Source: Globicatella sulfidifaciens DSM 15739 (GTDB lineage: Bacteria > Bacillota > Bacilli > Lactobacillales > Aerococcaceae). From it: 54,894 nt of DNA. The position numbers were made by a program, and so were the translations under genes. The notes under the pieces are model-generated. The model was not told the origin of the DNA. It saw only the letters and a list, made by a program, of their open reading frames with translations, and did no database searches. Each line of letters begins with the position of its first letter. Position 1 is the first letter of the stretch. The stretch is taken from NCBI RefSeq assembly GCF_900167405.1, contig NZ_FUWO01000015.1, positions 1-54,894 on the forward strand. Direction: 5' to 3'. Shown here in pieces: positions 1 to 7,682 of this stretch.

Positions 1-335
1 AGCGATAAGAAGTCATCCAATAAATAGCAGAACTCACCCGTTTGTTTATCTTTGTAATAACGCCTTGAGAGTTTAATGTCACCAATCAGTGTGGAGATTG
101 TTTTTTCATCATTGCTACGATGAACGCTATATCTTGCTTTTCTTCCAGGACTTTCAAAGAGTGATTCCTCAATTGTTGTACAGAGATCTTCTCCTAAATC
201 GACTGAGAGTTGACGCATCGTATCACTAATAGTTTGGATGCATGTTGAAAAGTCTACTTCACCTTGAATCGCTTGATTATATAAATCTTGCATCATTTTA
301 CTAACTTCTTGCATAATTTGTGTTATAATACTCAT
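1..335 (-). mobile_element. ISLre2-family (UPF0236) transposase, N-terminal part, cut by window edge
   Basis: The minus-strand frame opens at ATG 335 and runs off the left edge, giving about 111 codons. The product starts MSIITQIMQEVSKMMQDLYN and contains the block RRYYKDKQTGEFCYLLDDFL, which resembles the N-terminal part of ISLre2/UPF0236 transposases. A GAGG ribosome binding site precedes the start by a few bases. The catalytic region lies outside the window, so I cannot say whether the element is intact. The family call rests on remembered similarity and should be confirmed by a profile search. Confidence 0.75.
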
Positions 336-336
336 G

Positions 337-393
337 GATAATCCTCTACCTTTCTGTGTGTTTAGACTACTTACAGTATAGCAGAGGATTATC
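337..393. promoter_or_regulatory. Inverted repeat that can hide the transposase ribosome binding site
   Basis: GATAATCCTCT (337-347) is exactly complementary to AGAGGATTATC (383-393). In a minus-strand transcript entering from outside, this 11-bp stem would bury the GAGG site of the transposase. A TATACT box lies in the loop on the minus strand, so a transcript starting inside the element could lack the first arm and be translated. On the plus strand the stem is followed by TCTTTTTT and could act as a terminator. Confidence 0.5.
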
Positions 394-488
394 TTTTTTG
401 CTTTTAGCTGACCAACAGTTATTTTACACTAAGACCAGGCATCAACATACATCAGTAAGCGATTATTTTATAGCTATCATCATTGTCG

Positions 489-497
489 TGTTATAAT
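489..497 (+). promoter_or_regulatory. Extended -10 promoter for the dehydrogenase gene
   Basis: TGTTATAAT gives a TGn-extended TATAAT box about 30 bp before the start codon. No good -35 hexamer is seen at the right distance. Confidence 0.45.
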
Positions 498-530
498 GAT
501 AATTAGAATAGACTAAAAGGATGAGTGAAG

Positions 531-1487
531 ATGAAGATACATTTATTAGAACCCTTACGAGTATCAAAAGAAAAAATTACTGAACTAGCAGAACCTTTAC
601 TTAAGGCGGGCCATGAGTTCACCTATTTTGACACTAAAACGACCGATGTTCAGGAACTGATTGAACGTTCAAACGGAGCGGATATTGTGATGATTGCCAA
701 CAATCCTTATCCGGCTGAAGTGATAAAAGCTAACCCACAATTGAAGTTAATTGATGTCGCTTTTACTGGAATCGATCATGTCGCTCAAGAGGCTGCTAAT
801 GAACTAGGAATTCAAATTGCGAATGCTTCTGGCTATGCGACGACTTCTGTTAGTGAATTAGTTTTAGGATTGGTATTAGCTCTCTATCGTCAAATACCGC
901 AAAGTGATGCCGATATACGACTAGCGGCTGATTTTCCAGGGCCATTTCAAGGTATGGAAATTAAAGGAAAGACAGTGGGTATCATTGGGACCGGTAATAT
1001 TGGGATTGAAACAGCAAAATTGTTCAAAGCATTTGGCGCTAAGTTAATCGGCTATAGTCGCAGTGAAAATGATCAGGCAAAAGAACTAGGTTTGACCTAT
1101 CAATCATTAGAGGACGTACTAAAAAACAGTGATATAGTTTCCTTACATTTACCATTAAATGATCACACTAAAGGACTAATATCAAAAGAAAAATTGGCCT
1201 TGATGAAGCAAGAGGCGATATTAATCAATACTGCTAGAGGTCCAGTGGTCGACAATGAGGCACTTGCCCAAGCCTTAAATGAAGGGCGCATTGCAGGAGC
1301 AGGTATTGATGTGTTTGATACAGAGCCACCATTAGCTAGCGACTATCCATTATTGGAGGCTAAAAACACCATTTTAACGCCACATATTGCGTTTCTTAGT
1401 GATGAAGCAATGGTAAAACGAGCTGAAATCGCCTTTCAAAATGTGATTAGTTTTATCGAAGGGAAACCACAAAATATAATGAATTAA
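531..1487 (+). CDS. D-isomer-specific 2-hydroxyacid dehydrogenase
   Basis: NAD(P)-dependent oxidoreductase of the D-2-hydroxyacid dehydrogenase family (D-lactate, glyoxylate/hydroxypyruvate or phosphoglycerate type; the substrate cannot be read from sequence). The Rossmann motif GIIGTGNIG lies mid-protein. The catalytic Arg is in NTARGPVVDN, the Glu in DVFDTEPPL and the His in LTPHIAF, so the active site looks complete. The length of about 318 aa is typical. I start at ATG 531; an in-frame GTG at 525 sits only 4 bp from the AAAGG site and is less likely. It is cytosolic and monocistronic, lying between the IS edge and a T-box leader. Confidence 0.9.
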   Translation: MKIHLLEPLRVSKEKITELAEPLLKAGHEFTYFDTKTTDVQELIERSNGADIVMIANNPYPAEVIKANPQLKLIDVAFTGIDHVAQEAANELGIQIANASGYATTSVSELVLGLVLALYRQIPQSDADIRLAADFPGPFQGMEIKGKTVGIIGTGNIGIETAKLFKAFGAKLIGYSRSENDQAKELGLTYQSLEDVLKNSDIVSLHLPLNDHTKGLISKEKLALMKQEAILINTARGPVVDNEALAQALNEGRIAGAGIDVFDTEPPLASDYPLLEAKNTILTPHIAFLSDEAMVKRAEIAFQNVISFIEGKPQNIMN

Positions 1488-1675
1488 TGATTGTGTTTAA
1501 AGCAGCTTTTATTAAATATCGATGAAGGTTTGCGGGATATTATGCCAATTCATTGAACCTATGCGGTTTGTGGTGAAAATCTCCGTCGCGATGAAAGTGT
1601 CCGTTATTCCACAGTGAATTCTCAAACAACTCGTCGTGAAAAAGACCAAACTAATTTAAAGTTTCAATTATTAGC
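1488..1675. other. Spacer with possible gene debris
   Basis: No complete gene is seen. One plus-strand frame around 1575-1675 reads roughly RRDESVRYSTVNSQTTRR, which looks protein-like but has no start, no ribosome binding site and no recognised relatives. It may be the remnant of a decayed gene. Confidence 0.3.
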
Positions 1676-1704
1676 TTGACATTAGGAACAGATTAATTTA
1701 TAGT
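1676..1704 (+). promoter_or_regulatory. Sigma-A promoter of the T-box transcript
   Basis: TTGACA (1676-1681), a 17-bp spacer, then TATAGT (1699-1704). Transcription should start near 1711, just ahead of the T-box leader. Confidence 0.75.
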
Positions 1705-1710
1705 GTGAAT

Positions 1711-1967
1711 ATAGTCATAAAAACATTGACAAGAAAAGTAGATGGATGAAAGTTTTACAGAGAGACTGTCGTTGGTGCAAGCAGTTAAATGGCAATTCAT
1801 TGAAAATGGTCTTCGAGTTGGCTCTTCGATATTTAGGTGAGTCCGGGTTCGCCCGTTAAAGCGAGCGAGTATGATAGTACTCATTGAGGTATTAATCGTG
1901 AGATTAATATAAACTAAGGTGGTAACACGAGTGATCTCGTCCTTTTTGAGGATGGGGTCTTTTTTTG
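1711..1967 (+). ncRNA. T-box leader (tRNA-sensing riboswitch), probably tRNA-Met
   Basis: The leader carries the stem I signature ACAGAGAGACTGTCG followed by TTGGTGCAAGC. It also has the conserved antiterminator block AAGGTGGTAACACG (1916-1929) and an overlapping terminator: GATCTCGTCCT (1933-1943) pairs with AGGATGGGGTC (1949-1959), followed by eight T. A short CGGG-TTCG-CCCG hairpin and the ATTAATCGTGAGATTAAT hairpin lie in between. T-boxes read uncharged tRNA through a specifier codon. An AUG at 1806-1808 in the expected 3' half of stem I would fit the methionine-related gene downstream, but I have not proved this codon is the specifier. Confidence 0.9.
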
Positions 1968-2006
1968 TTAATGAAATCGACTAATAATTTCTAAGGAGGA
2001 AATAAT

Positions 2007-3119
2007 ATGTGTCATAATTGTAGTAAACATGATTTTGTGGGGAGTTTTTTAAGACCTGAAAGATTAGTCACTGCTCGACAAGAGTTTAAGGAAGGTAAAA
2101 TTGATGCACAAGCGTTAAAAATTGTAGAAGATCAAGTAATTGAGGAATTAATTAATAAGCAAAAAGAATTAGGCTATGAATTTATTACCGATGGAGAGTT
2201 TAGACGTTCTACTTGGCATTTAGATTTTATGTGGGGATTTGACGGCATTGACCATCGCCCAACAGAAACAGGATTGCCTTTTGCAGATGAAGTGGCGCTA
2301 ATCGATGATACTTATCTAGTAGGTCGTTTAGGATTTAATGAGAATCATCCTTTCTTTGAACATTTTAAATTTGTAAAACAGTTTGAAGAAAAAGGGCATC
2401 AAGCTAAATTAACCATCCCAGCACCCGCTCAGTTTCTTGAACAATTAATTATGCCTTTTGCCATTGACAATACGCTTAAGTTTTATGACAGTCAAGAGGA
2501 GTTGGTAGAGGATTTAGTTTCGATTTACCAACAATTTATCCAGAAGGCATATCAGTTAGGTTTGCGCCATCTTCAGTTAGATGATTGTTCATGGGGGTTA
2601 TTAGTGGATAAGCGTGCTGAAGACTTTTTTGGTACTGACCAAGCAGGGCTTGAAGCAATCAAGCAATTATTTTTAGAGACTAATAATCGAGCGATTAGCC
2701 AACGTCCAGAAGATTTAGTAGTGACGACTCATGTTTGTCGTGGTAATTTTAAATCGACTTATGCAGTGAGCGGATCCTATGAAGAGATTGCGGAGTTTCT
2801 TTTCGCAAAAGAAGAAGTGGATGGGTATTTCCTTGAATTTGATGATGAACGATCAGGTGGTTTTGAACCACTGCGTAAAGTTACCGGTGATAAGAAAGTA
2901 GTACTAGGATTGATAACCTCTAAACGACCAGAATTAGAAGATAAAGACAGAATTATCGCCCGTATCCATGAAGCGGCGCAATACATTCCATTAGAACGCT
3001 TAAGCTTGTCCCCTCAATGTGGCTTTGCATCTACCGAAGAAGGGAATAAATTAACGCAAGAAGATCAATGGAAAAAGCTACAATTGGTTAAAGAAATTGC
3101 TGATGAAGTGTGGGGTTAA
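2007..3119 (+). CDS. Cobalamin-independent methionine synthase-like methyltransferase (YxjG/YxjH type)
   Basis: Homologue of the C-terminal catalytic half of MetE. It is predicted to transfer a methyl group to homocysteine or a related thiol through a bound zinc. The expected zinc ligands are His242 and Cys244 in THVCRGN and Cys338 in SPQCGFAS. The substrate-binding stretch DDCSW is also present. At 370 aa it lacks the N-terminal MetE repeat, as is usual for the YxjG/YxjH group, whose methyl donor is less certain than for full MetE. It has a strong AAGGAGG site before ATG 2007 and lies directly behind the T-box, so expression should rise when the matching tRNA, probably Met, is uncharged. Confidence 0.88.
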   Translation: MCHNCSKHDFVGSFLRPERLVTARQEFKEGKIDAQALKIVEDQVIEELINKQKELGYEFITDGEFRRSTWHLDFMWGFDGIDHRPTETGLPFADEVALIDDTYLVGRLGFNENHPFFEHFKFVKQFEEKGHQAKLTIPAPAQFLEQLIMPFAIDNTLKFYDSQEELVEDLVSIYQQFIQKAYQLGLRHLQLDDCSWGLLVDKRAEDFFGTDQAGLEAIKQLFLETNNRAISQRPEDLVVTTHVCRGNFKSTYAVSGSYEEIAEFLFAKEEVDGYFLEFDDERSGGFEPLRKVTGDKKVVLGLITSKRPELEDKDRIIARIHEAAQYIPLERLSLSPQCGFASTEEGNKLTQEDQWKKLQLVKEIADEVWG

Positions 3120-3266
3120 TGAAATAAAATTTTGATTGCCGGTCCCGATACGATGGGTATTTCGTAATAGAAGCTTAACCTTAACCCGGCAACCATCATC
3201 CTAACCGAGACAATTTCGCTTTTATCGATTACAATATCATTATAGGGAATTTCAAGGAGGGAAGAT

Positions 3267-3866
3267 GTGGAAGAATTTAAAGATTATGTGTCTTTCGACT
3301 TAGAATTTAACGAGGTAGAGGGCATTCAACATTTATTACAAGTATCGGCGATAAAGTACGTCAATCATCAAGAAATTGAACGCTTTGACACCTATGTTCA
3401 TACGACCGTTCATATTAGAAGTTTTATTACAGGATTAACGGGTATTACGCAAGATAAAATTAAAAATGCGCCTCCTTTAGTGGAAGTATTAAGGGATTTT
3501 AAAGCCTTTGTCGGTGACTTTCCATTGATGGGTTATAATGGCAGAAAAAGTGATATTCCAGTGCTACAAAGTCATGGCTTAGATTTAGAAGCGCAATATC
3601 AAATTGATGTCTATGAAATAGCACAAGCAATGAAAACGACCTATTTATCAGGTTCAAAGGGATTGAGTCTAAAAGCCGTAGCAGAATATATTGGCTTAAA
3701 AGGGCAAGCACATAACAGTTTAGAAGATGCCAAGATGACGGCAGAAGTTTATCAAGGTTTACTAGAATTGAAAGCCAATGAAAGTTATTTAGATCAACAA
3801 GAAGTGGTAACTAATAATCCATTCGCCGGCTTAGGGTTAGCGGGCTTGTTCGGTGAAGATGAATAA
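3267..3866 (+). CDS. DnaQ-like 3'-5' exonuclease (DEDDh family)
   Basis: This 199-aa protein has the three DEDDh motifs: ExoI SFDLEFNE (Asp11, Glu13), ExoII MGYNGRKSDIPVL, and ExoIII AHNSLEDAKMTAEVY with the His and final Asp. It is therefore predicted to be a metal-dependent 3'-5' exonuclease related to the epsilon subunit of DNA polymerase III, free-standing and not fused to polymerase or helicase. A GTG start at 3267 is chosen because AAGGAGGGAAG lies 6-10 bp upstream; the overlapping ATG at 3265 is in another frame. It may act in repair or nucleic acid turnover. Confidence 0.85.
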   Translation: MEEFKDYVSFDLEFNEVEGIQHLLQVSAIKYVNHQEIERFDTYVHTTVHIRSFITGLTGITQDKIKNAPPLVEVLRDFKAFVGDFPLMGYNGRKSDIPVLQSHGLDLEAQYQIDVYEIAQAMKTTYLSGSKGLSLKAVAEYIGLKGQAHNSLEDAKMTAEVYQGLLELKANESYLDQQEVVTNNPFAGLGLAGLFGEDE

Positions 3867-3927
3867 TTGAGTCATCATGACAATGAGAGTTATCAATAAC
3901 CATTTAAACTTTTTTGGGGTATTAAAA

Positions 3928-4182
3928 TGCTCGCTTTCATTGAGTTAAAATCGCAGTCAGCTTCACCTAATATGGCCTAAAAACGATTCGGTTGAGGTAA
4001 ATTGCGATTCGCCTGAATGTTTGAAATCGCAGCTTGTCTCAATATTTTATAACGCTGTTCGTCTCATTGTGTTAAAATAGCTGTACGCCTTATTGAGTTA
4101 AACCGCAGTTCGTTTCTTCATTTAAAATTGCAGTCAGCTTCACTTAATCTGTCCTAAAACCGTCTCGGGTTGAGTTAAAAGC
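3928..4182. repeat. Degenerate tandem array, unit about 25 bp
   Basis: About ten diverged units of 24-26 bp with an approximate consensus of CGCAGTTCGTCTCATTGAG plus TTAAA. Clear units end at TTGAAA, TTTATA, GTTAAA, GTTAAA and TTTAAA. Two longer, closely similar units (GCAGTCAGCTTCACYTAAT followed by a CCTAAAA block) lie at about 3953 and 4130 and bracket the array. No coding frame or terminator is apparent. The array fills most of the spacer between the exonuclease gene and the pyrF promoter. Confidence 0.65.
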
Positions 4183-4254
4183 CTAAGCCTAGCGTTTTTT
4201 ATGGGGAACAAACCGAACGATGCGTAAGAGTTAACCATTATTTGAATTTTCCAT

Positions 4255-4283
4255 TTGACAATTAGTCCAATGATAAGTATACT
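4255..4283 (+). promoter_or_regulatory. Sigma-A promoter of the pyrF operon
   Basis: TTGACA (4255-4260), a 17-bp spacer and TATACT (4278-4283): a near-consensus promoter. It starts a leader of roughly 175 nt before pyrF. Confidence 0.8.
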
Positions 4284-4289
4284 TTAGAA

Positions 4290-4437
4290 AGAAATTTAGG
4301 GATCTTTAAACGTGTTCGAGAAACATGAAAGTTACCATAACCATATTTGCCATTGGGGGATTGTGCTAAATCCGTCTAATAGCACTATCTTTATGTACTT
4401 TTATGAACCTACACACGTGTGTAGGTTTTTTCTTTTT
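4290..4437 (+). promoter_or_regulatory. pyrF leader with two hairpins and an intrinsic terminator (attenuator-like)
   Basis: The untranslated leader holds a 10-bp stem, GATTGTGCTA (4359-4368) with TAGCACTATC (4380-4389), one mismatch, closing an 11-nt loop AATCCGTCTAA. It is followed by a perfect 22-bp palindrome at 4406-4427, built on CCTACACACGTGTGTAGG and running into a T-rich tract. This terminator lies 28 bp before the pyrF start and downstream of the operon's own promoter, so it must be read through for expression. I do not recognise the classical PyrR binding-loop sequence. Confidence 0.65.
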
Positions 4438-4465
4438 ATCACGAAAGAGTGAAAGGATGATGAAA

Positions 4466-5194
4466 ATGGACGCGAGTAAACCAATTATTGCACTCGATTT
4501 TCAAGAAATAGACCAATTAAATGAGTTTTTAAATCAATTTTCCGAGCCTTTAAATGTAAAAATAGGGATGGAATTATATTATACGACCGGTACACAGATG
4601 GTTGAAGCATTACAAAACCGCGGTCATGATATTTTCTTAGATTTAAAATTACATGATATTCCCAATACGGTAAAATGGGCGATGAAAACCTTGGCTAAGC
4701 AAGGCGTAGCAATGTTAAATGTTCACGCAATGGGTGGACAAGCGATGATGGAAGCGGCCCGTCAAGGAATAGAAAAAGGGACTGGTGAAGGGGCGAAACG
4801 TCCGGTTTTACTAGCGGTGACCCAATTAACGTCCACTAGCCCAGAACAACTTAAAAATGAACAATTAGTTGAAGCAACGATGGCAGAAAGTGTCAACCAC
4901 TTAGCGAAGCTTACTCAACAAGCACAATTAGATGGCGTCGTTTGTTCACCACTAGAAGCCAAAGCTATCAAAGAGAAATTTGGTGAGGATTTCTTAACAG
5001 TCACACCGGGGATTCGACTAACGAAAGGTCAAGATGACCAAAAACGGACTGCGACACCTTATGAGGCCGCATTAAATGGCTGTGATTATATTGTAGTGGG
5101 ACGTCCAATTACTCAAGCCAAAGACCCTGTGGCAGCCTACCAAGCCATTAAAGCTGAGTGGCAAAAAGGTTTGGCTGAGAACGCATTATTTTAG
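4466..5194 (+). CDS. pyrF: Orotidine 5'-phosphate decarboxylase
   Basis: Catalyses OMP to UMP, the last step of de novo UMP synthesis, in the cytosol. The product begins MDASKPIIALDF. It carries the catalytic array in IFLDLKLHDIPNT (Asp-x-Lys-x-x-Asp), an upstream Lys in VKIGMELYY, and the phosphate-binding segment VTPGIR plus VVGRPIT. At 242 aa it is of usual length. I choose ATG 4466, 9 bp after GAAAGGA; the ATGs at 4457 and 4460 are too close to that site. It is 12 bp from pyrE and in an operon with it, behind an attenuator-like leader. Carbamoyl-phosphate, dihydroorotase and pyrB/pyrD genes are not in this window. Confidence 0.95.
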   Translation: MDASKPIIALDFQEIDQLNEFLNQFSEPLNVKIGMELYYTTGTQMVEALQNRGHDIFLDLKLHDIPNTVKWAMKTLAKQGVAMLNVHAMGGQAMMEAARQGIEKGTGEGAKRPVLLAVTQLTSTSPEQLKNEQLVEATMAESVNHLAKLTQQAQLDGVVCSPLEAKAIKEKFGEDFLTVTPGIRLTKGQDDQKRTATPYEAALNGCDYIVVGRPITQAKDPVAAYQAIKAEWQKGLAENALF

Positions 5195-5206
5195 GAGGAA
5201 TGATTT

Positions 5207-5848
5207 ATGACGACATCAGCAAAACAAGCCGCCCAAATATTATTAGACATCGAAGCCGTTTGTCTAAGCCCACAAGCTCCGTTTACATGGGCCAGTGGCT
5301 TAAAGGCACCTATTTACACGGATAATCGTTTGATCATGTCTTATCCTCGTGAACGAAAAGTAATTGAGTATTTATTAGCTAAAACGATAAAAGAACATTA
5401 TCCAGAGGTCACGGTTATTGCCGGAACCGCTACGGCTGGTATTCCTCATGCCGCTTTTGTTGCAGCGGAATTAGACTTACCGATGATTTATGTACGTTCA
5501 TCCGCTAAAGACCACGGAAAGGGTCGTGCGATTGAAGGCGCATTGGATAAACAAGCTAAAGTGGTTTTAATTGAAGACTTAATATCGACTGGGCGTAGCG
5601 TTTTAAACGCTGCTAAACAAATCCAAGCTGAAGGCGCTGAAGTATTAGGCGTGGTTAGCATTTTTAATTATCAACTCAATAGTGGCGAACAAGCATTTAA
5701 AGAAGCAGGTTTGGCATCTCAATCGTTAACGGATTACACAACACTATTAGAAATTGCGACAACAGAAGGAGGGTTAGCTGAGTATAAAACATCATTAGAA
5801 GATTGGTATCAAGATCCAGTAGCATGGAGTCAAGCACAACAAAATTAA
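5207..5848 (+). CDS. pyrE: Orotate phosphoribosyltransferase
   Basis: Converts orotate plus PRPP to OMP, the substrate of the adjacent PyrF. The PRPP-binding motif VVLIEDLISTGRS and the flexible catalytic loop around RSSAKDHGKGRAIEG are present. The N-terminal PFTWASGLKAPIYTDNR is typical of the family. Length 213 aa is normal. GGAGGA lies 7 bp before ATG 5207. Gene order pyrF-pyrE-MFS transporter is compact and likely one transcript ending at about 7266. Confidence 0.95.
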   Translation: MTTSAKQAAQILLDIEAVCLSPQAPFTWASGLKAPIYTDNRLIMSYPRERKVIEYLLAKTIKEHYPEVTVIAGTATAGIPHAAFVAAELDLPMIYVRSSAKDHGKGRAIEGALDKQAKVVLIEDLISTGRSVLNAAKQIQAEGAEVLGVVSIFNYQLNSGEQAFKEAGLASQSLTDYTTLLEIATTEGGLAEYKTSLEDWYQDPVAWSQAQQN

Positions 5849-5885
5849 TAAAGAATGACGAGATCATTCATTAAGGAGCATAAAA

Positions 5886-7148
5886 ATGGAAAAAATGAGT
5901 AAAAATGATAAAAGAGCCTTAGTTACATCGATTGTCGGTTCAGGATTAGATGATTTAAACGTGATGTTTTTAGCCTTTTCAATGTCCAGTATTGTCTCAA
6001 CCCTAGGTATCTCTCAAACCCAAGGAGGATGGATTGCGACGATTACGAATTTTGGGATGTTATTAGGTGGTCTAGTATTTGGGGTTTTAGCTGATCGCTA
6101 TAATAAATATAAAGTCTTCAAATGGACAATTATCATCTTTTCAATTGCGACCGGATTAATTTTCTTTACGGAAAATATTTACTACCTATATTTAATGCGA
6201 TTCATCGCAGGAATTGGAGTCGGAGGAGAATATGGTGTGGCGGTTGCGATTATGGCTGGTATTGTTGAGCCGAAGAAAATGGGACGCGTTTCCGCATTAA
6301 ACGGGATTGCCGGTCAAGTCGGTTCAATCTTTTCAGCATTATTAGCTGGTTCTGTGGCTCCAATATTTGGCTGGAAAGGATTATTCTTATTAGGTTTACT
6401 ACCATTAATTCTTGTGGCGTATATGCATTTTGCTGTGGATGAAGCTACTATTTCTAATCGTCGTGTGGCTAAAAATACGGATGTAAAGCCAGAAATTAAA
6501 GAATTATTTGCGACACCAATTCTAGCTCATCAAACCATCGCTTTAATGGTGATGACCACTGTTCAAATTGCCGGTTACTTTGGGATGATGAACTGGTTAC
6601 CAACCATTATGCAAGAGTCTTTAGGCGTTTCGGTTAAAAACTCTTCTACTTGGATGATTGCAACAATTGTCGGTATGTGTATCGGCATGTTAGTATTTGG
6701 TCAAATCCTAGACCATTTAGGACCACGTTTAGCCTACAGCATCTTCTTATTGATGTCAGCTGCTTCAGTCTACTTATTCCAATTTGCGAATTCAGCTTTA
6801 ACGATGATTATCGGCGGTATGATTGTTGGATTTTTCGTTAATGGGATGTTCTCAGGATATGGCGCTATGACCAGTCGCTTGTATGCAGGACGTATTCATT
6901 CAATCGCTAATAATGTCATCTTAAACGTTGGCCGTGCTGTTGGTGGCTTCTCATCGGTAATTATCGGGAAAATCTTAGATAGCTCATCGGTCTCAATGGT
7001 GATGTTATTCTTAGCCAGCTTATACTTAATCAGTTTTGTCACCATGTTATCCATTCCCTATTTACAAAAAGAGCGTTATGATGCGTTATTAAATACAGAC
7101 GGTGTTCAAGATGAAGGAACCGTTAAAGTAGCCACCACTACGGTTTAA
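5886..7148 (+). CDS. Major facilitator superfamily transporter, AAHS/sialate-like, candidate orotate importer
   Basis: A 420-aa membrane protein with about 12 hydrophobic segments. The MFS signature GVLADRYNKYK lies between helices 2 and 3, and the stretch RFIAGIGVGGEYGVA is typical of the aromatic acid/sugar acid:H+ symporter groups. It follows pyrE by 37 bp with AAGGAG before ATG 5886, and a terminator lies directly after it. Because its two operon partners use orotate and OMP, import of orotate or another pyrimidine precursor is a reasonable inference. The sequence alone does not fix the substrate or direction of transport. Confidence 0.8.
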   Translation: MEKMSKNDKRALVTSIVGSGLDDLNVMFLAFSMSSIVSTLGISQTQGGWIATITNFGMLLGGLVFGVLADRYNKYKVFKWTIIIFSIATGLIFFTENIYYLYLMRFIAGIGVGGEYGVAVAIMAGIVEPKKMGRVSALNGIAGQVGSIFSALLAGSVAPIFGWKGLFLLGLLPLILVAYMHFAVDEATISNRRVAKNTDVKPEIKELFATPILAHQTIALMVMTTVQIAGYFGMMNWLPTIMQESLGVSVKNSSTWMIATIVGMCIGMLVFGQILDHLGPRLAYSIFLLMSAASVYLFQFANSALTMIIGGMIVGFFVNGMFSGYGAMTSRLYAGRIHSIANNVILNVGRAVGGFSSVIIGKILDSSSVSMVMLFLASLYLISFVTMLSIPYLQKERYDALLNTDGVQDEGTVKVATTTV

Positions 7149-7226
7149 GGATAAAGAAAGGAATGTGATTGTTACTGACAGTGTGTCAACTATCAGTAGC
7201 AACCTAACCGATAAAACACTTATATT

Positions 7227-7266
7227 AACCAGTCGATGCCAAAAAGGTGTTGAGCTGGTTTTTTTG
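7227..7266 (+). terminator. Rho-independent terminator of the pyr operon
   Basis: AACCAG (7227-7232) pairs with CTGGTT (7255-7260), with further G-U-rich pairing inside, followed by seven T. Confidence 0.7.
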
Positions 7267-7682
7267 TGTGTATGAAATTGAATAAGTGGTATTCGTATCG
7301 AAACTAAGAAGGAAATGAGAGTAATTATGGTTGCAGTGATGTAGAGGCAGTTGGATTTATTGAAATATTAGTAAAAAAAGTTAACGAAATATCACCGGTT
7401 ACCTTTATGCTGAAATCTATGCCGTTTGGTTTTGAGTGAGTAGCTATTGAAGAGCATGTTTGATGGTTACAAGGTTAAGCTTTAATTTAGTGATCAAAGT
7501 AAAAGTTGGTCGCATTGTCACTCGATTTTATCGCCTAACTACTAAAACTAAATTAAAGAGATAAGCAAAACCAACTAAAAATCTCAATCGTTTCTAATGT
7601 AAAGTAATTTAATTGACAACTCAATATAGTTTTGTTAGGGTGGTAACATCGTTTTAAATTGAGAAAACTATAGGAGGAAAAA
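7267..7682. other. Spacer with a weak promoter for the GNAT gene
   Basis: No gene is seen. TTGACA (7613-7618), a 17-bp spacer and TAGGGT (7636-7641) may form a promoter. The nearby GGGTGGTAACATCG resembles the T-box antiterminator bulge, but there is no terminator or stem I, so I do not call a T-box. Confidence 0.4.

Noticed and set aside
1693-1884. Minus-strand frame across the T-box
   Set aside because: It is antisense to a recognised riboswitch and has no ribosome binding site.
3866-4182. CRISPR array in the 25-bp repeat region
   Set aside because: Repeats are contiguous and degenerate, with no unique spacers and no cas genes anywhere in the window.
4290-4437. PyrR-type attenuator
   Set aside because: The conserved PyrR binding-loop sequence is not visible; only a terminator and an unrelated stem-loop are, so I report an attenuator-like leader without naming PyrR.
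7613-7682. T-box-like word GGGTGGTAACATCG before the GNAT gene
   Set aside because: No stem I motifs, no overlapping terminator, and the leader would be too short.
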